Shown in pieces: positions 1 to 6,385 of a stretch of DNA of 14,614 nt. A model generated the notes under the pieces. That model was not told the origin of the DNA. It ran no database searches and was given only the letters and a program-made list of their open reading frames with translations. Source of the stretch: Betaproteobacteria bacterium (GTDB lineage Bacteria > Pseudomonadota > Gammaproteobacteria > Burkholderiales > Casimicrobiaceae); assembly GCA_013298455.1 (NCBI GenBank), contig JAAFHR010000030.1, positions 1 through 14,614 of the forward strand, written 5' to 3'. How positions within the stretch are numbered: position 1 is the first letter of the stretch; the number at the start of each line of letters is the position of its first letter. The translations under genes were made by a program, and so were the position numbers.

Positions 1-85
1 TCAACGTGACGACAGAAAGAAGCGATGCACACACAGCCGTGGCGGCAGACTCGGTACGCGTGAGGATGTTGAAAGTGCGATTCAT
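1..85 (-). CDS. Small membrane protein, partial (N-terminal 28 residues)
   Basis: The ATG is at 85-83 and the frame stays open to the left edge, so only 28 residues are visible. They begin MNRTFNILTRTESAATAV and run into a hydrophobic stretch (CASLLSVVTL), as expected for one membrane-spanning helix. Of these 28 residues, 21 are identical to the complete small protein at 1841-2026, and the leaders also match (hairpin plus T run), so the two are paralogues. That similarity is the main evidence that this short frame is a real gene. I see no strong Shine-Dalgarno sequence. Function is unknown. Confidence 0.6.
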   Translation of the reverse strand, partial: MNRTFNILTRTESAATAVCASLLSVVTL

Positions 86-111
86 GATGTTGTCCAGTTC
101 TTTTGTAAAAA

Positions 112-129
112 CATCGCGGGGTTGCGATG
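112..129 (-). promoter_or_regulatory. Leader hairpin upstream of the partial small gene
   Basis: A perfect 6-bp inverted repeat, CATCGC-(6 nt)-GCGATG, is followed on the minus strand by a run of five T, 27 bases before the ATG at 85. The adjoining 21 bases (121-141) recur exactly at 2062-2082 ahead of the paralogous gene. It could be a terminator of an upstream transcript or an attenuator in the leader. The stem is short, so the role is inferred. Confidence 0.4.
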
Positions 130-340
130 GAGTGAACTGTAAACATCACGGTGTCGGCCAGCTAGAGCGCTGCGATGAATCGCGGGGGAGCGGCGCGAAG
201 TGCGGAAAAACGACTGCCGGATCGATCAGACACATCGGTTCGAGTGCTGCTCCCATCGCCAGCGCGCGTTCGATCTAGTTCGGAAGTTACGGGCCGAGTC
301 CTCCAAGGCACGCGCAGCAATATCGGTGATACTGACTCGT

Positions 341-359
341 ATGCGCATAAGATGCGCAT
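341..359. promoter_or_regulatory. Probable ccdAB operator: two ATGCGCAT palindromes
   Basis: The perfect 8-bp palindrome ATGCGCAT occurs at 341-348 and again at 352-359, with start-to-start spacing of 11 bp, about one helical turn. The pair ends 20 bp before the ccdA start at 380. CcdA antitoxins bind DNA as ribbon-helix-helix dimers and autorepress their operon, usually at repeated palindromes, so this is the expected place and form for the operator. I found no convincing promoter hexamers around it. Confidence 0.5.
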
Positions 360-379
360 TGCATCGTCTCATTGGATTT

Positions 380-754
380 ATGAGGCCTAAAAGCGCCAAC
401 GTACCGGCAACAGCGCGAAAGAAGCGTGCTGCTGTCAATCTGACCTTAAACGAATCGCTCGTTGCGCAGACAAATACGTTCACGGGCAACCTTTCGGCCA
501 CGATGGAAACGCTGCTCGCTGACTACGTTTCGCAGCAACAACAAGTGCACCTCTCCCGACAGCAAGCCGCCAACGCCTGTGTTCAATACTGGAACGAAGT
601 GCTCGCCGCCGAAGGCTCGTTCGCCGACGAGCACTCAACGCCGTTATGCCTCGGTTCGACGTACATCGCAACAAGGACGCGCTACAAGCATCCATTCCAT
701 TCGCAGTCGTCGTTCAATCCACGCTCTACTAAGGCTATCGCCGACGCGTGGTGA
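380..754 (+). CDS. ccdA: CcdA-family type II antitoxin, with abnormal C-terminal extension
   Basis: CcdA neutralises the gyrase poison CcdB and represses its own operon. The start at 380 (MRPKSANVPATARKKRAAVN) puts the ribbon-helix-helix strand (VNLTLNES) at about residues 19-26. The toxin-binding C-terminal region ends in EGSFADEHSTP at about 78-88, resembling the GSFADEN ending of F-plasmid CcdA. Family members normally stop there, with the stop overlapping the ccdB ATG. Here the frame runs 36 residues further, to 754, over the start of ccdB (646), and this tail resembles nothing I know. The ancestral stop may have been lost at about 646-649. A frame open further upstream (from 200) has no antitoxin features, so 380 is preferred. 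The partner toxin is broken, so this may be an orphan or decaying antitoxin. Confidence 0.7.
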   Translation: MRPKSANVPATARKKRAAVNLTLNESLVAQTNTFTGNLSATMETLLADYVSQQQQVHLSRQQAANACVQYWNEVLAAEGSFADEHSTPLCLGSTYIATRTRYKHPFHSQSSFNPRSTKAIADAW

Positions 755-1032
755 TCCCACTTCGGCGACGCACCGCTCTGCCCAAGCAGCGCGCGATGGC
801 AAGGTTCCGAATGAACCCAATCTTTCGCATCGAGAGAATCGACGTCGTACTGCATCCGCTAGACATGGTCTCCGTGGTCGTTGACCAGCTCGGTGAGCGC
901 GTGGGTTCCTTGGAGGAACATGGGCAAGCGATTGGTGACGCGCTGGATGAGCTATTCGCCCGGTCGTGGGTTGATCGTCGTGCGATCGTTGCTTCGCGTC
1001 GGGAGGCTCACGTCGTAAGTAATTCAACCTAG
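646..1032 (+). pseudogene. ccdB: CcdB-family gyrase toxin, interrupted by an in-frame TAA
   Basis: CcdB traps DNA gyrase-DNA complexes. Reading from ATG 646 gives MPRFDVHRNKDALQ, then AVVVQSTLY, a TAA stop at 730-732, and in the same frame GYRRRVVIPLRRR. It continues FRIERIDVVLHP, VDQLGERVGSLEEHGQAIGDALDELF. The order (N-terminal MPRFDVxRN, VQS, RVVxPL, ASLxxH/R-type helix, C-terminal helix) is that of CcdB across the stop. The stop replaces one residue with no shift or gap, so a single base change in a codon such as GAA is the simplest cause. The frame also runs about 20 residues past the usual C-terminus, where gyrase-contacting residues normally lie. Translation from GTG 748 would lack the N-terminal strand. 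I regard the toxin as inactive. Confidence 0.7.
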
Positions 1033-1274
1033 CCTTTTTTGCGTTGGGCGCTGGGCGGTTCAATAGGTGATTTCTTTTTAGCTTCAGTGAGCGTCAAATC
1101 AACCCGATCCGATTTGTCTTGGAGTTGGCGATTGAACTTGGCTCCTATTTCTGTACGTTCCGGTTGCTGCGCGCCGTGCGCCTTGCATTTCATCCCGAAA
1201 AATGAATGTCTAGAAGCGCCCTGTATGGAATCACGGCTTTTAGCGACCAACAGAAAACCACAGAGGTACCTTAA

Positions 1275-1820
1275 ATGAATCGACGAAAATTGCTAGCGGG
1301 CGGCTTGGCCGCAATCGGTGGAACCGCTTTGTTCAAGGATTTGTTTGCGCAGCGCCCCGGCCCAGCTGCGCCTGACGCTGCGTCGGTAAAAACGGCCATC
1401 GAGCAGTCTAAAGGGCCCGCGCCAAAGGTGGATAAGCTCACCCTCAAGTCTGAAGAGTGGAGAACGCGCCTCAGCCCGGCGCAGTTCGACGTACTGCGCA
1501 AAGAAGGCACCGAACGCCCGTGGACGAGCGCGTTCAACAACGAAAAGCGCAAGGGCATGTTTCATTGCGCCGGCTGTGATCACGTGCTGTTTAGTTCCGA
1601 GATGAAGTACGAGAGCGGCACGGGATGGCCGAGTTTTTTCACCACCATGCCCGGCGCATTCGAAAAATCGACGGACTTCAAAATGATCTACCCGCGCACC
1701 GAATATCACTGCGCAAAGTGTGGGGGCCATCACGGCCATGTGTTCAACGACGGTCCTGCTCCGACCGGTCAGCGCTGGTGCAACAACGGGGTCGCACTTT
1801 TATTTAAGCCATTGGCTTAA
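1275..1820 (+). CDS. msrB: Peptide-methionine (R)-S-oxide reductase MsrB, Tat-exported
   Basis: MsrB reduces methionine-R-sulfoxide in proteins. This 181-residue form carries a twin-arginine leader (MNRRKLLAGGLAAIGGTALF), so it probably works in the periplasm, unlike the usual cytosolic protein of about 130-150 residues. The mature domain starts near residue 53. Zinc-binding CxxC pairs are at C98/C101 (FHCAGC) and C146/C149 (YHCAKC), with the family block YESGTGWPSF at 112-121. The catalytic cysteine is C169 in QRWCNNGVALLF, where most relatives have RYCxNSxxL. AGAGG at 1262-1266 lies 8 bases before the ATG and supports this start. It is monocistronic and converges with the small gene on the other strand. 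An exported MsrB needs an electron donor in the envelope, and none is visible here. Confidence 0.93.
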   Translation: MNRRKLLAGGLAAIGGTALFKDLFAQRPGPAAPDAASVKTAIEQSKGPAPKVDKLTLKSEEWRTRLSPAQFDVLRKEGTERPWTSAFNNEKRKGMFHCAGCDHVLFSSEMKYESGTGWPSFFTTMPGAFEKSTDFKMIYPRTEYHCAKCGGHHGHVFNDGPAPTGQRWCNNGVALLFKPLA

Positions 1821-1840
1821 GAGGGTCGCGGGCTGGCGCG

Positions 1841-2026
1841 TTAAACCGACTTTGCCGCAATGATCGTCACACGCTCCAGCACAATCGGCTGCGTGGTCGA
1901 CACATCGGGCGTGACCGAGGCGAAAATCGCCAGCACGGCGCCCACAGAGATCACGGACAACAGGCTCGCACCCACTGCCGTCGCGGCCGATTCGGTGCGG
2001 GAGAGGATTTGGAAAGTGCGGCTCAT
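1841..2026 (-). CDS. Small single-helix membrane protein, unknown function
   Basis: This 61-residue protein starts MSRTFQILSRTESAATAV, has one hydrophobic helix at about residues 17-36 (VGASLLSVISVGAVLAIFAS), and ends in a polar tail with a second short hydrophobic patch (VTIIAAKSV). It is the complete version of the partial gene at 1-85: 21 of the 28 comparable residues match, and the differences are mostly conservative, a pattern suggesting selection on the protein. It converges with msrB, with stops 20 bp apart. A leader hairpin shared with its paralogue lies upstream. I do not recognise a family. Confidence 0.6.
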   Translation of the reverse strand: MSRTFQILSRTESAATAVGASLLSVISVGAVLAIFASVTPDVSTTQPIVLERVTIIAAKSV

Positions 2027-2052
2027 GGTGTGCTCGATTCAGTTCTAAAAAA

Positions 2053-2070
2053 CATCGCGTCGTTGCGATG
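2053..2070 (-). promoter_or_regulatory. Leader hairpin upstream of the small membrane-protein gene
   Basis: CATCGC-(6 nt)-GCGATG, followed on the minus strand by six T, lies 26 bases before the ATG at 2026. It is the same element as at 112-129. The stem is identical, the loop differs at two bases, and 21 flanking bases (2062-2082) are exactly shared. It looks like a weak intrinsic terminator or attenuator. Confidence 0.4.
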
Positions 2071-2275
2071 GAGTGAACTGTATTCGTCGGCAAACACGCT
2101 GTGTAGGGGCACGCGACGAATCGCGGGAGAAGCGCTCTAGCTGCAGATTTGCGGGGCGAACTTCAAGCCTCACGCCTTTCGAAATTCGAGCTTGGCGCCT
2201 TCATTGCGACTACTACGCGGCCTAAATCATGGCCTCAGTTGCACGTGATGCGTGTTGCCAATCTAATGATTAGGT

Positions 2276-3124
2276 TCAGAAAGGGATGCCTGAGGCAAAT
2301 TTGACGCGCTGCGCCTGAAACAGTGTGTAGAGATCCCGGGCGGGAATCGCCTTTGTCGAGCTAACAGTATCGGCAAACAGCTCGTAGTACCGCAGGAATG
2401 TCAATTTGTCCTTTCCCCACGTTTTCGCCCAGATCGCTGATGGCATGCGCGACAACACCTCATTGAAGAGATAGTTGTTTGTAGTTTTGACAACGCCCGT
2501 TGAGATCGCTATCGCATCTTGGAGCGACGAATAAGTCAGCAACAGTGGTTTCTCTAAGCCCGGCTTGTGTGCATTCAATCCAAGAAAAATCGCGTTTTTC
2601 ACCCCAAGCTTGCCAAATCTATGAACAGCGCAGTGGCGCAATTGGCAAACGGTTGCATAGTCCCTAAACGTTGTGACCAGATCGGCTGGTAGATTTCCCT
2701 TTATCCCTACAAACTGGCGTATCGCATCGGTCAAACTACTCTCGCTGACGAAAGTGACCCGTTCCAGCAGGGCTTCGGGCAACATGGTCTTGGACAGATG
2801 CATTGCCGCGCCAAATGTGACGGGTTGATCCTCCGAACATATCTGGCATTCGGCATCCAATGTGATTAGCCGGCGAAGCAGCGTTCTGAAATAGCTTTCC
2901 ACTGCTGCGACGACGCCCAAGAGAATTAGTTGCGCCTGCAATGGGTCAAATTCCGAGGGATTCGGGGTCAACAAATTAATGGATGCCAATCGAGCAAGAT
3001 ACTGGTCTATTGCGGATTGTTTGGATTCGATGTGATTGACATCGAATAGCGCGGCCGTTACCAGTTGTGGATTGGCCTGCGCGCGACAAACTTGCAGCTT
3101 TGAACGAAACGTTGCCATAGTCAA
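2276..3124 (-). CDS. HEPN-like protein, third gene of the methyltransferase-ATPase operon
   Basis: This 282-residue, mainly alpha-helical protein contains RHCAVH at residues 163-168, matching the RxxxxH motif of HEPN ribonuclease-type domains. It sits in a helical context (LVTTFRDYATVCQL before it), as in RiboL-PSP/Abi-type HEPN proteins. An earlier helix (ILLGVVAAVESYFRTLLRRL, about 67-86) with a conserved-looking acidic residue and aromatic also fits the fold. No other domain is recognised. The TTG start at 3124 overlaps the ATPase stop and has GAAGAG 8 bases upstream; ATG at 3118 is the alternative, giving 280 residues. As the last gene of the operon it is the likely effector, possibly an RNase. 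Family membership is a motif-level call; the activity is inferred. Confidence 0.7.
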   Translation of the reverse strand: MTMATFRSKLQVCRAQANPQLVTAALFDVNHIESKQSAIDQYLARLASINLLTPNPSEFDPLQAQLILLGVVAAVESYFRTLLRRLITLDAECQICSEDQPVTFGAAMHLSKTMLPEALLERVTFVSESSLTDAIRQFVGIKGNLPADLVTTFRDYATVCQLRHCAVHRFGKLGVKNAIFLGLNAHKPGLEKPLLLTYSSLQDAIAISTGVVKTTNNYLFNEVLSRMPSAIWAKTWGKDKLTFLRYYELFADTVSSTKAIPARDLYTLFQAQRVKFASGIPF

Positions 3125-4830
3125 GACAAAAACTCTTCGATTACGCCCTCTACCTTGCGAATTATTTCGCCCGCACGCACTGGCCCAACGTAGCTGGCTT
3201 TCTGAAGATCCGCAGACGCATTTTGCGAAGCGTATACGTCGCCAACCGTACGCATCTGTGTGTCCTCCTTAAGCCGCTGAACCATAGTCTGACTTATTTC
3301 TGGAATGTCGCCAAGAGGCAACTTCATACATTCCTCGAACATTGACTCCGCGACAAGTTCTTCGCCACAATGATGGCAATACTTCTGCGACACATTTATT
3401 CGCTCGGTGCCGCAGTTTTGGCACGGTGGCAAGTCCAGCTTCATCCGGGCTAATCCGTCGGCGCTTAGCAGAGTTGATATCTCTCGTCGAATCGGGTGTT
3501 TTGCGGACGGCGCGTGAATACAAGCGGTCAGACTGGTTGACCACGCCGCACGTCCGAACGCGCCGCGTCGCCATAAGAATGAAAGATGCGGAATGTATCT
3601 GTCGTATTTGCGATCCGGTCCATGTGACACCTGTTGAAGGGGATACAGTAGTCCGACCTCGACTAAGAACCGCAACATTCGTTGTGAAAGCGAGGAACGA
3701 TTCTGCTCCTGCTGTAGGCCAAGTATTATGTTTCGAACACCTGTGTCGGTCGACTGCGCTGCGGCGACGTCGTGCACTACTTTGTCAAATAAGTCCCCGC
3801 CTGCCTCAACGATCGAAGCAAACTGCTTGAGCTTAATTCCTAGCGAATCGTACTCGGCGCGGATGAGCTCGGTTTGCGTCTCGACAATCCCGTTTACTTG
3901 CTGTTGAGTGGACTTCTGCTGCGAGTTAAGTAACTCTCTGAGTAAACGCAGAAAAGTTCGCGGTATACCGAAGGATAGGTATTTGAGGAGCTCGAGAACA
4001 TCTGTGTTTATTACCGCAATCTGTTCGGGTAGGAGACGGCGATTCGCGATATCGCCCATAATTTGCGAGTACTCGGCGTCTTCAACCGAAAGCCAGAGAT
4101 GGACTTCTTCAGCTTCGTGGGAAGCGTGAAACGTGGGGCCATACTGAGTTGACCCCGGGTACACCGATGCTTTTGGGGCTATCGACTCTGTTTTCAGTTG
4201 ACGAAAAACTTCGAAGAAGGCCACGAGATATTCATCCGCCAAACTCAAGGCTGCATCGTCGAGTAAGAGCACGGCGCGAGAGCGGCCAGAGAAGTTGAGC
4301 AGTGTCCGTACTGCCTTAAGCACGTGGTCAACGGTTAAAAGTTGACCTAACTCTTCGTAAAGTTCCTCACCCGTGCCGCGCTCTAGCCGGCCCACCAACA
4401 GTGCGAGGCTCGTGCGATTGAATAGTGAATCTGCATCCCTCAGTATGGATTCAGACGCTTTAGCGTCAGCAAGCCAGTCGAACGCGCTAAGCAACAATTT
4501 AGCTAGAACCCAAGAATGAAACCTCTGCCTGGCGTCGGGAGTCTTCTTGAGCAGTGGTTCTAGGTTCAAATAGCGATTGAAAGTTGAGTAGAGTGCAAGC
4601 GGTTTGTCCGTATGTTTCAGCGCTTGCACGTAGGCATAGCGCATCACATGAGTCTTGCCCGTCCCTCGTGGCCCGACCAGCAGTTTTGCACCACGCGACA
4701 AAAGTTTCAGGCGCGCGCGACGGAAAACGTCTCCGTCGGCCAACGACGCATCGATTGCGTCGAGGCTCAGTTGATCGGCTCGTTCTTCGACTTCGGCCAG
4801 CTGTGCTGGTGGTTTCGCAGTGTTTGCCAC
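3121..4830 (-). CDS. P-loop ATPase with C-terminal zinc ribbon and helix-hairpin-helix region
   Basis: The 569-residue protein has Walker A LLVGPRGTGKTHVM (P-loop about 53-60) and Walker B AVLLLDDA (about 186-193). A sensor-like YPGSTQYGP (about 224-232) and a probable winged-helix region (about 370-425) suggest an AAA+/STAND ATPase of ORC/Cdc6-like build. A zinc ribbon follows (C470-C473, C485-C488). The C-terminal 65 residues look like paired helix-hairpin-helix motifs (IPEISQTMVQRLK, ASYVGPVRAGEIIRKV), which bind DNA. The start chosen is GTG 4830: AGAGG at 4842-4838 lies 7 bases upstream, and it begins 2 bp after the methyltransferase stop. A start at 4905 would overlap the upstream gene by 73 bp and has no such signal. 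Inferred role: ATP-dependent DNA sensor coupling methyltransferase to effector. Confidence 0.8.
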   Translation of the reverse strand: MANTAKPPAQLAEVEERADQLSLDAIDASLADGDVFRRARLKLLSRGAKLLVGPRGTGKTHVMRYAYVQALKHTDKPLALYSTFNRYLNLEPLLKKTPDARQRFHSWVLAKLLLSAFDWLADAKASESILRDADSLFNRTSLALLVGRLERGTGEELYEELGQLLTVDHVLKAVRTLLNFSGRSRAVLLLDDAALSLADEYLVAFFEVFRQLKTESIAPKASVYPGSTQYGPTFHASHEAEEVHLWLSVEDAEYSQIMGDIANRRLLPEQIAVINTDVLELLKYLSFGIPRTFLRLLRELLNSQQKSTQQQVNGIVETQTELIRAEYDSLGIKLKQFASIVEAGGDLFDKVVHDVAAAQSTDTGVRNIILGLQQEQNRSSLSQRMLRFLVEVGLLYPLQQVSHGPDRKYDRYIPHLSFLWRRGAFGRAAWSTSLTACIHAPSAKHPIRREISTLLSADGLARMKLDLPPCQNCGTERINVSQKYCHHCGEELVAESMFEECMKLPLGDIPEISQTMVQRLKEDTQMRTVGDVYASQNASADLQKASYVGPVRAGEIIRKVEGVIEEFLS

Positions 4831-4832
4831 TA

Positions 4833-6074
4833 TTACGCCTCTAGATGAACTGGAAAATTCCGCAAGTCGGCAAGGTTCAGGTGCCGAGCCGCAACGCCTG
4901 AACAACGCGAGGCCAACCAGGCGCGCCCATAATCGCTAGATAGTTGCTTGAGCATTGTTCCGCCCAGACCAGGGGGCGGCCTCAGTCGGTAGACGCAATC
5001 TGTCAAAAGCGCGCAACCGCTAAGCACTCCTACGACCTTACTTTCAAGATTGCGACCTACCCGAGCGACAAGTATGTCTCCAGGCTCTGCCCAGGTGCGT
5101 CGGTCGTTCGATGTTGGAAATTGCTGACCCAAAGTGATCCACGTTCCGGCACAGGAATCAAGGATGTCGGTCGTGTGGAAAACAGGCACTCCCGCAAGAC
5201 GAGAGGCGGTTGCCTCAACCGAACCGCGATGTATGCCGGTTGCAAGTTTGCCGAGACTGTTAACTGTTGCAATTTGGCGAACGAATGGCTCGCCGTGTAA
5301 CGAAGCGTGAAAGTTGAAGTCCATGCGGATGGTAGCTTTCTCGCTGGGCACCACTGCGATTTCAGAGTGGAGCACGCCGTTAACAAGCGTTCTGATGGGG
5401 ACAAAGTTCGTTCCCCCTACCCCTTTCTGGACAACGACGATATGCGCAGCTGCTTCTGTATGCATGAATGCCCTTCTTGGCAGACTTACAACTGCATCGA
5501 CGCGATACCTACGGAGAAGCTCCTGACGAAACTTAAGATACTTGACTCCAGAGACCAAGCTATCAGGCAGAATAATTCCTAGAGTCGACTCGCTTCCGAG
5601 AAGTCGCAATGCCTGAGACAAAAAAAGCAGTGCTGAATCCGCGTCAGCGAGAACCGGCATGCAGCCGCTGAAGCCTGACGCTTCCAGAATCTCGTCGAAT
5701 CCCTTGCGCCAAACAGGAGTCGTGAAAGGCGGATTGCAGACAGCAGCATCAAAATTACCAAACTGTTTTCGCACGAACTTCGCTAGGCTCGGCTCAAGCG
5801 CATCGGAAAGCAAGTGGTGGTGGGTGCTGATCAATTCGGAAGAGAGTAACTTCGAAAGGCACCCAGAGGATGCCGCGTCGATGTCGATGGTGAGTAGCTT
5901 GAGGTTGGACCACTGTTTGGTCGCTGCTAACGTGAGCGAGCCGCCGCCAACACCCAAGTCGATTAGCGCTGAGGGTCGACGCAAATGCATCAGCTCAACC
6001 AGTAACTGACCAAAGGCTGGCTTCGTGTAGTAGCGCCCGAACTCTGATCGGGCTTGCGCGCTGATAGTGCTCAC
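4833..6074 (-). CDS. N6-adenine DNA methyltransferase fused to an HsdS-like target recognition domain
   Basis: The enzyme should transfer methyl from S-adenosylmethionine to adenine in DNA. Motif I (IDLGVGGGSLTLA) is at about 38-50 and catalytic motif IV, NPPF, at 114-117, followed by a type I HsdM-like region (LGIILPDSLVSG, 165-176). From about 275 the protein resembles an HsdS half: LATGIHRG, PGDILVARVGRNLESKVVGV, LLTDCVYRLRP and the ending GVAARHLNLADLRNFPVHL. At 413 residues it lacks the N-terminal helical domain of HsdM and any nuclease motif. I chose GTG 6074, with AAGGA 5 bases upstream; GTG 6092 adds six residues but has no visible ribosome-binding site. It is the first gene of the operon. 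The visibly lower GC than accA/tilS hints at transfer. Confidence 0.85.
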   Translation of the reverse strand: MSTISAQARSEFGRYYTKPAFGQLLVELMHLRRPSALIDLGVGGGSLTLAATKQWSNLKLLTIDIDAASSGCLSKLLSSELISTHHHLLSDALEPSLAKFVRKQFGNFDAAVCNPPFTTPVWRKGFDEILEASGFSGCMPVLADADSALLFLSQALRLLGSESTLGIILPDSLVSGVKYLKFRQELLRRYRVDAVVSLPRRAFMHTEAAAHIVVVQKGVGGTNFVPIRTLVNGVLHSEIAVVPSEKATIRMDFNFHASLHGEPFVRQIATVNSLGKLATGIHRGSVEATASRLAGVPVFHTTDILDSCAGTWITLGQQFPTSNDRRTWAEPGDILVARVGRNLESKVVGVLSGCALLTDCVYRLRPPPGLGGTMLKQLSSDYGRAWLASRCSGVAARHLNLADLRNFPVHLEA

Positions 6075-6229
6075 TAGTTTCCTTAAATCCACATCTAACT
6101 GTAGGGCATGACGCGTTCTTCTGCTTTACGGCTCCGCAGGAAGCCGCAACGAGTCAGTGGGACGGTCTATCTTCTGCTTTCCTCATTCTTCGGATCGACC
6201 CGCTGCAATTCCAGTACTGTTTTCGCGTC

Positions 6230-6385
6230 TTACTCTACCGTAACACTCTTGGCCAAATTCTGCGGCTTATCCACATCCGCCCCTCTAGCCGTGGCCGCGT
6301 GACACGCAAGCAGTCGCAGCGGTACGACGAGCGGGACTGGCGAGAGTATGCCGTAGTGTTCGGGCAAGCGAATCATGTGCAGACC
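6230..6385 (-). pseudogene. glmS: glmS 3'-end fragment (last 51 codons and stop)
   Basis: Read on the minus strand, this gives GLHMIRLPEHYGILSPVPL, then VVPLRLLACHAATARGADVD and KPQNLAKSVTVE followed by TAA at 6232-6230. This is the C-terminus of glutamine-fructose-6-phosphate aminotransferase; the ending DVDKPxNLAKSVTVE is close to universal. Homology stops abruptly at 6385, at the edge of a 20-bp tandem repeat, and the other roughly 550 codons are absent. Some positions look decayed (LRLLACH where LQLLAYH is usual), yet no stop has appeared. The 3' end of glmS is the attachment site of Tn7-like elements, so this may be a scar or carried-along copy from an integration event. Confidence 0.85.

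Noticed and set aside
1029..1250. Minus-strand open frame of 73 codons, Lys-rich, between ccdB and msrB
   Set aside because: No recognised family, no ribosome-binding site, and it covers the region that must hold the msrB promoter. A patch (RVDLTLTEAKKK) recalls antitoxins, but this is too little to call a gene.
4831..4905. N-terminal extension of the ATPase to a start at 4905
   Set aside because: It would overlap the methyltransferase by 73 bp, has no ribosome-binding site, and GTG 4830 has a good one with ideal operon spacing.
6093..6229. Tn7-type end next to the glmS fragment
   Set aside because: No TGTGGGCGG-type terminus and no transposition genes are visible, so only the target-site resemblance can be claimed.
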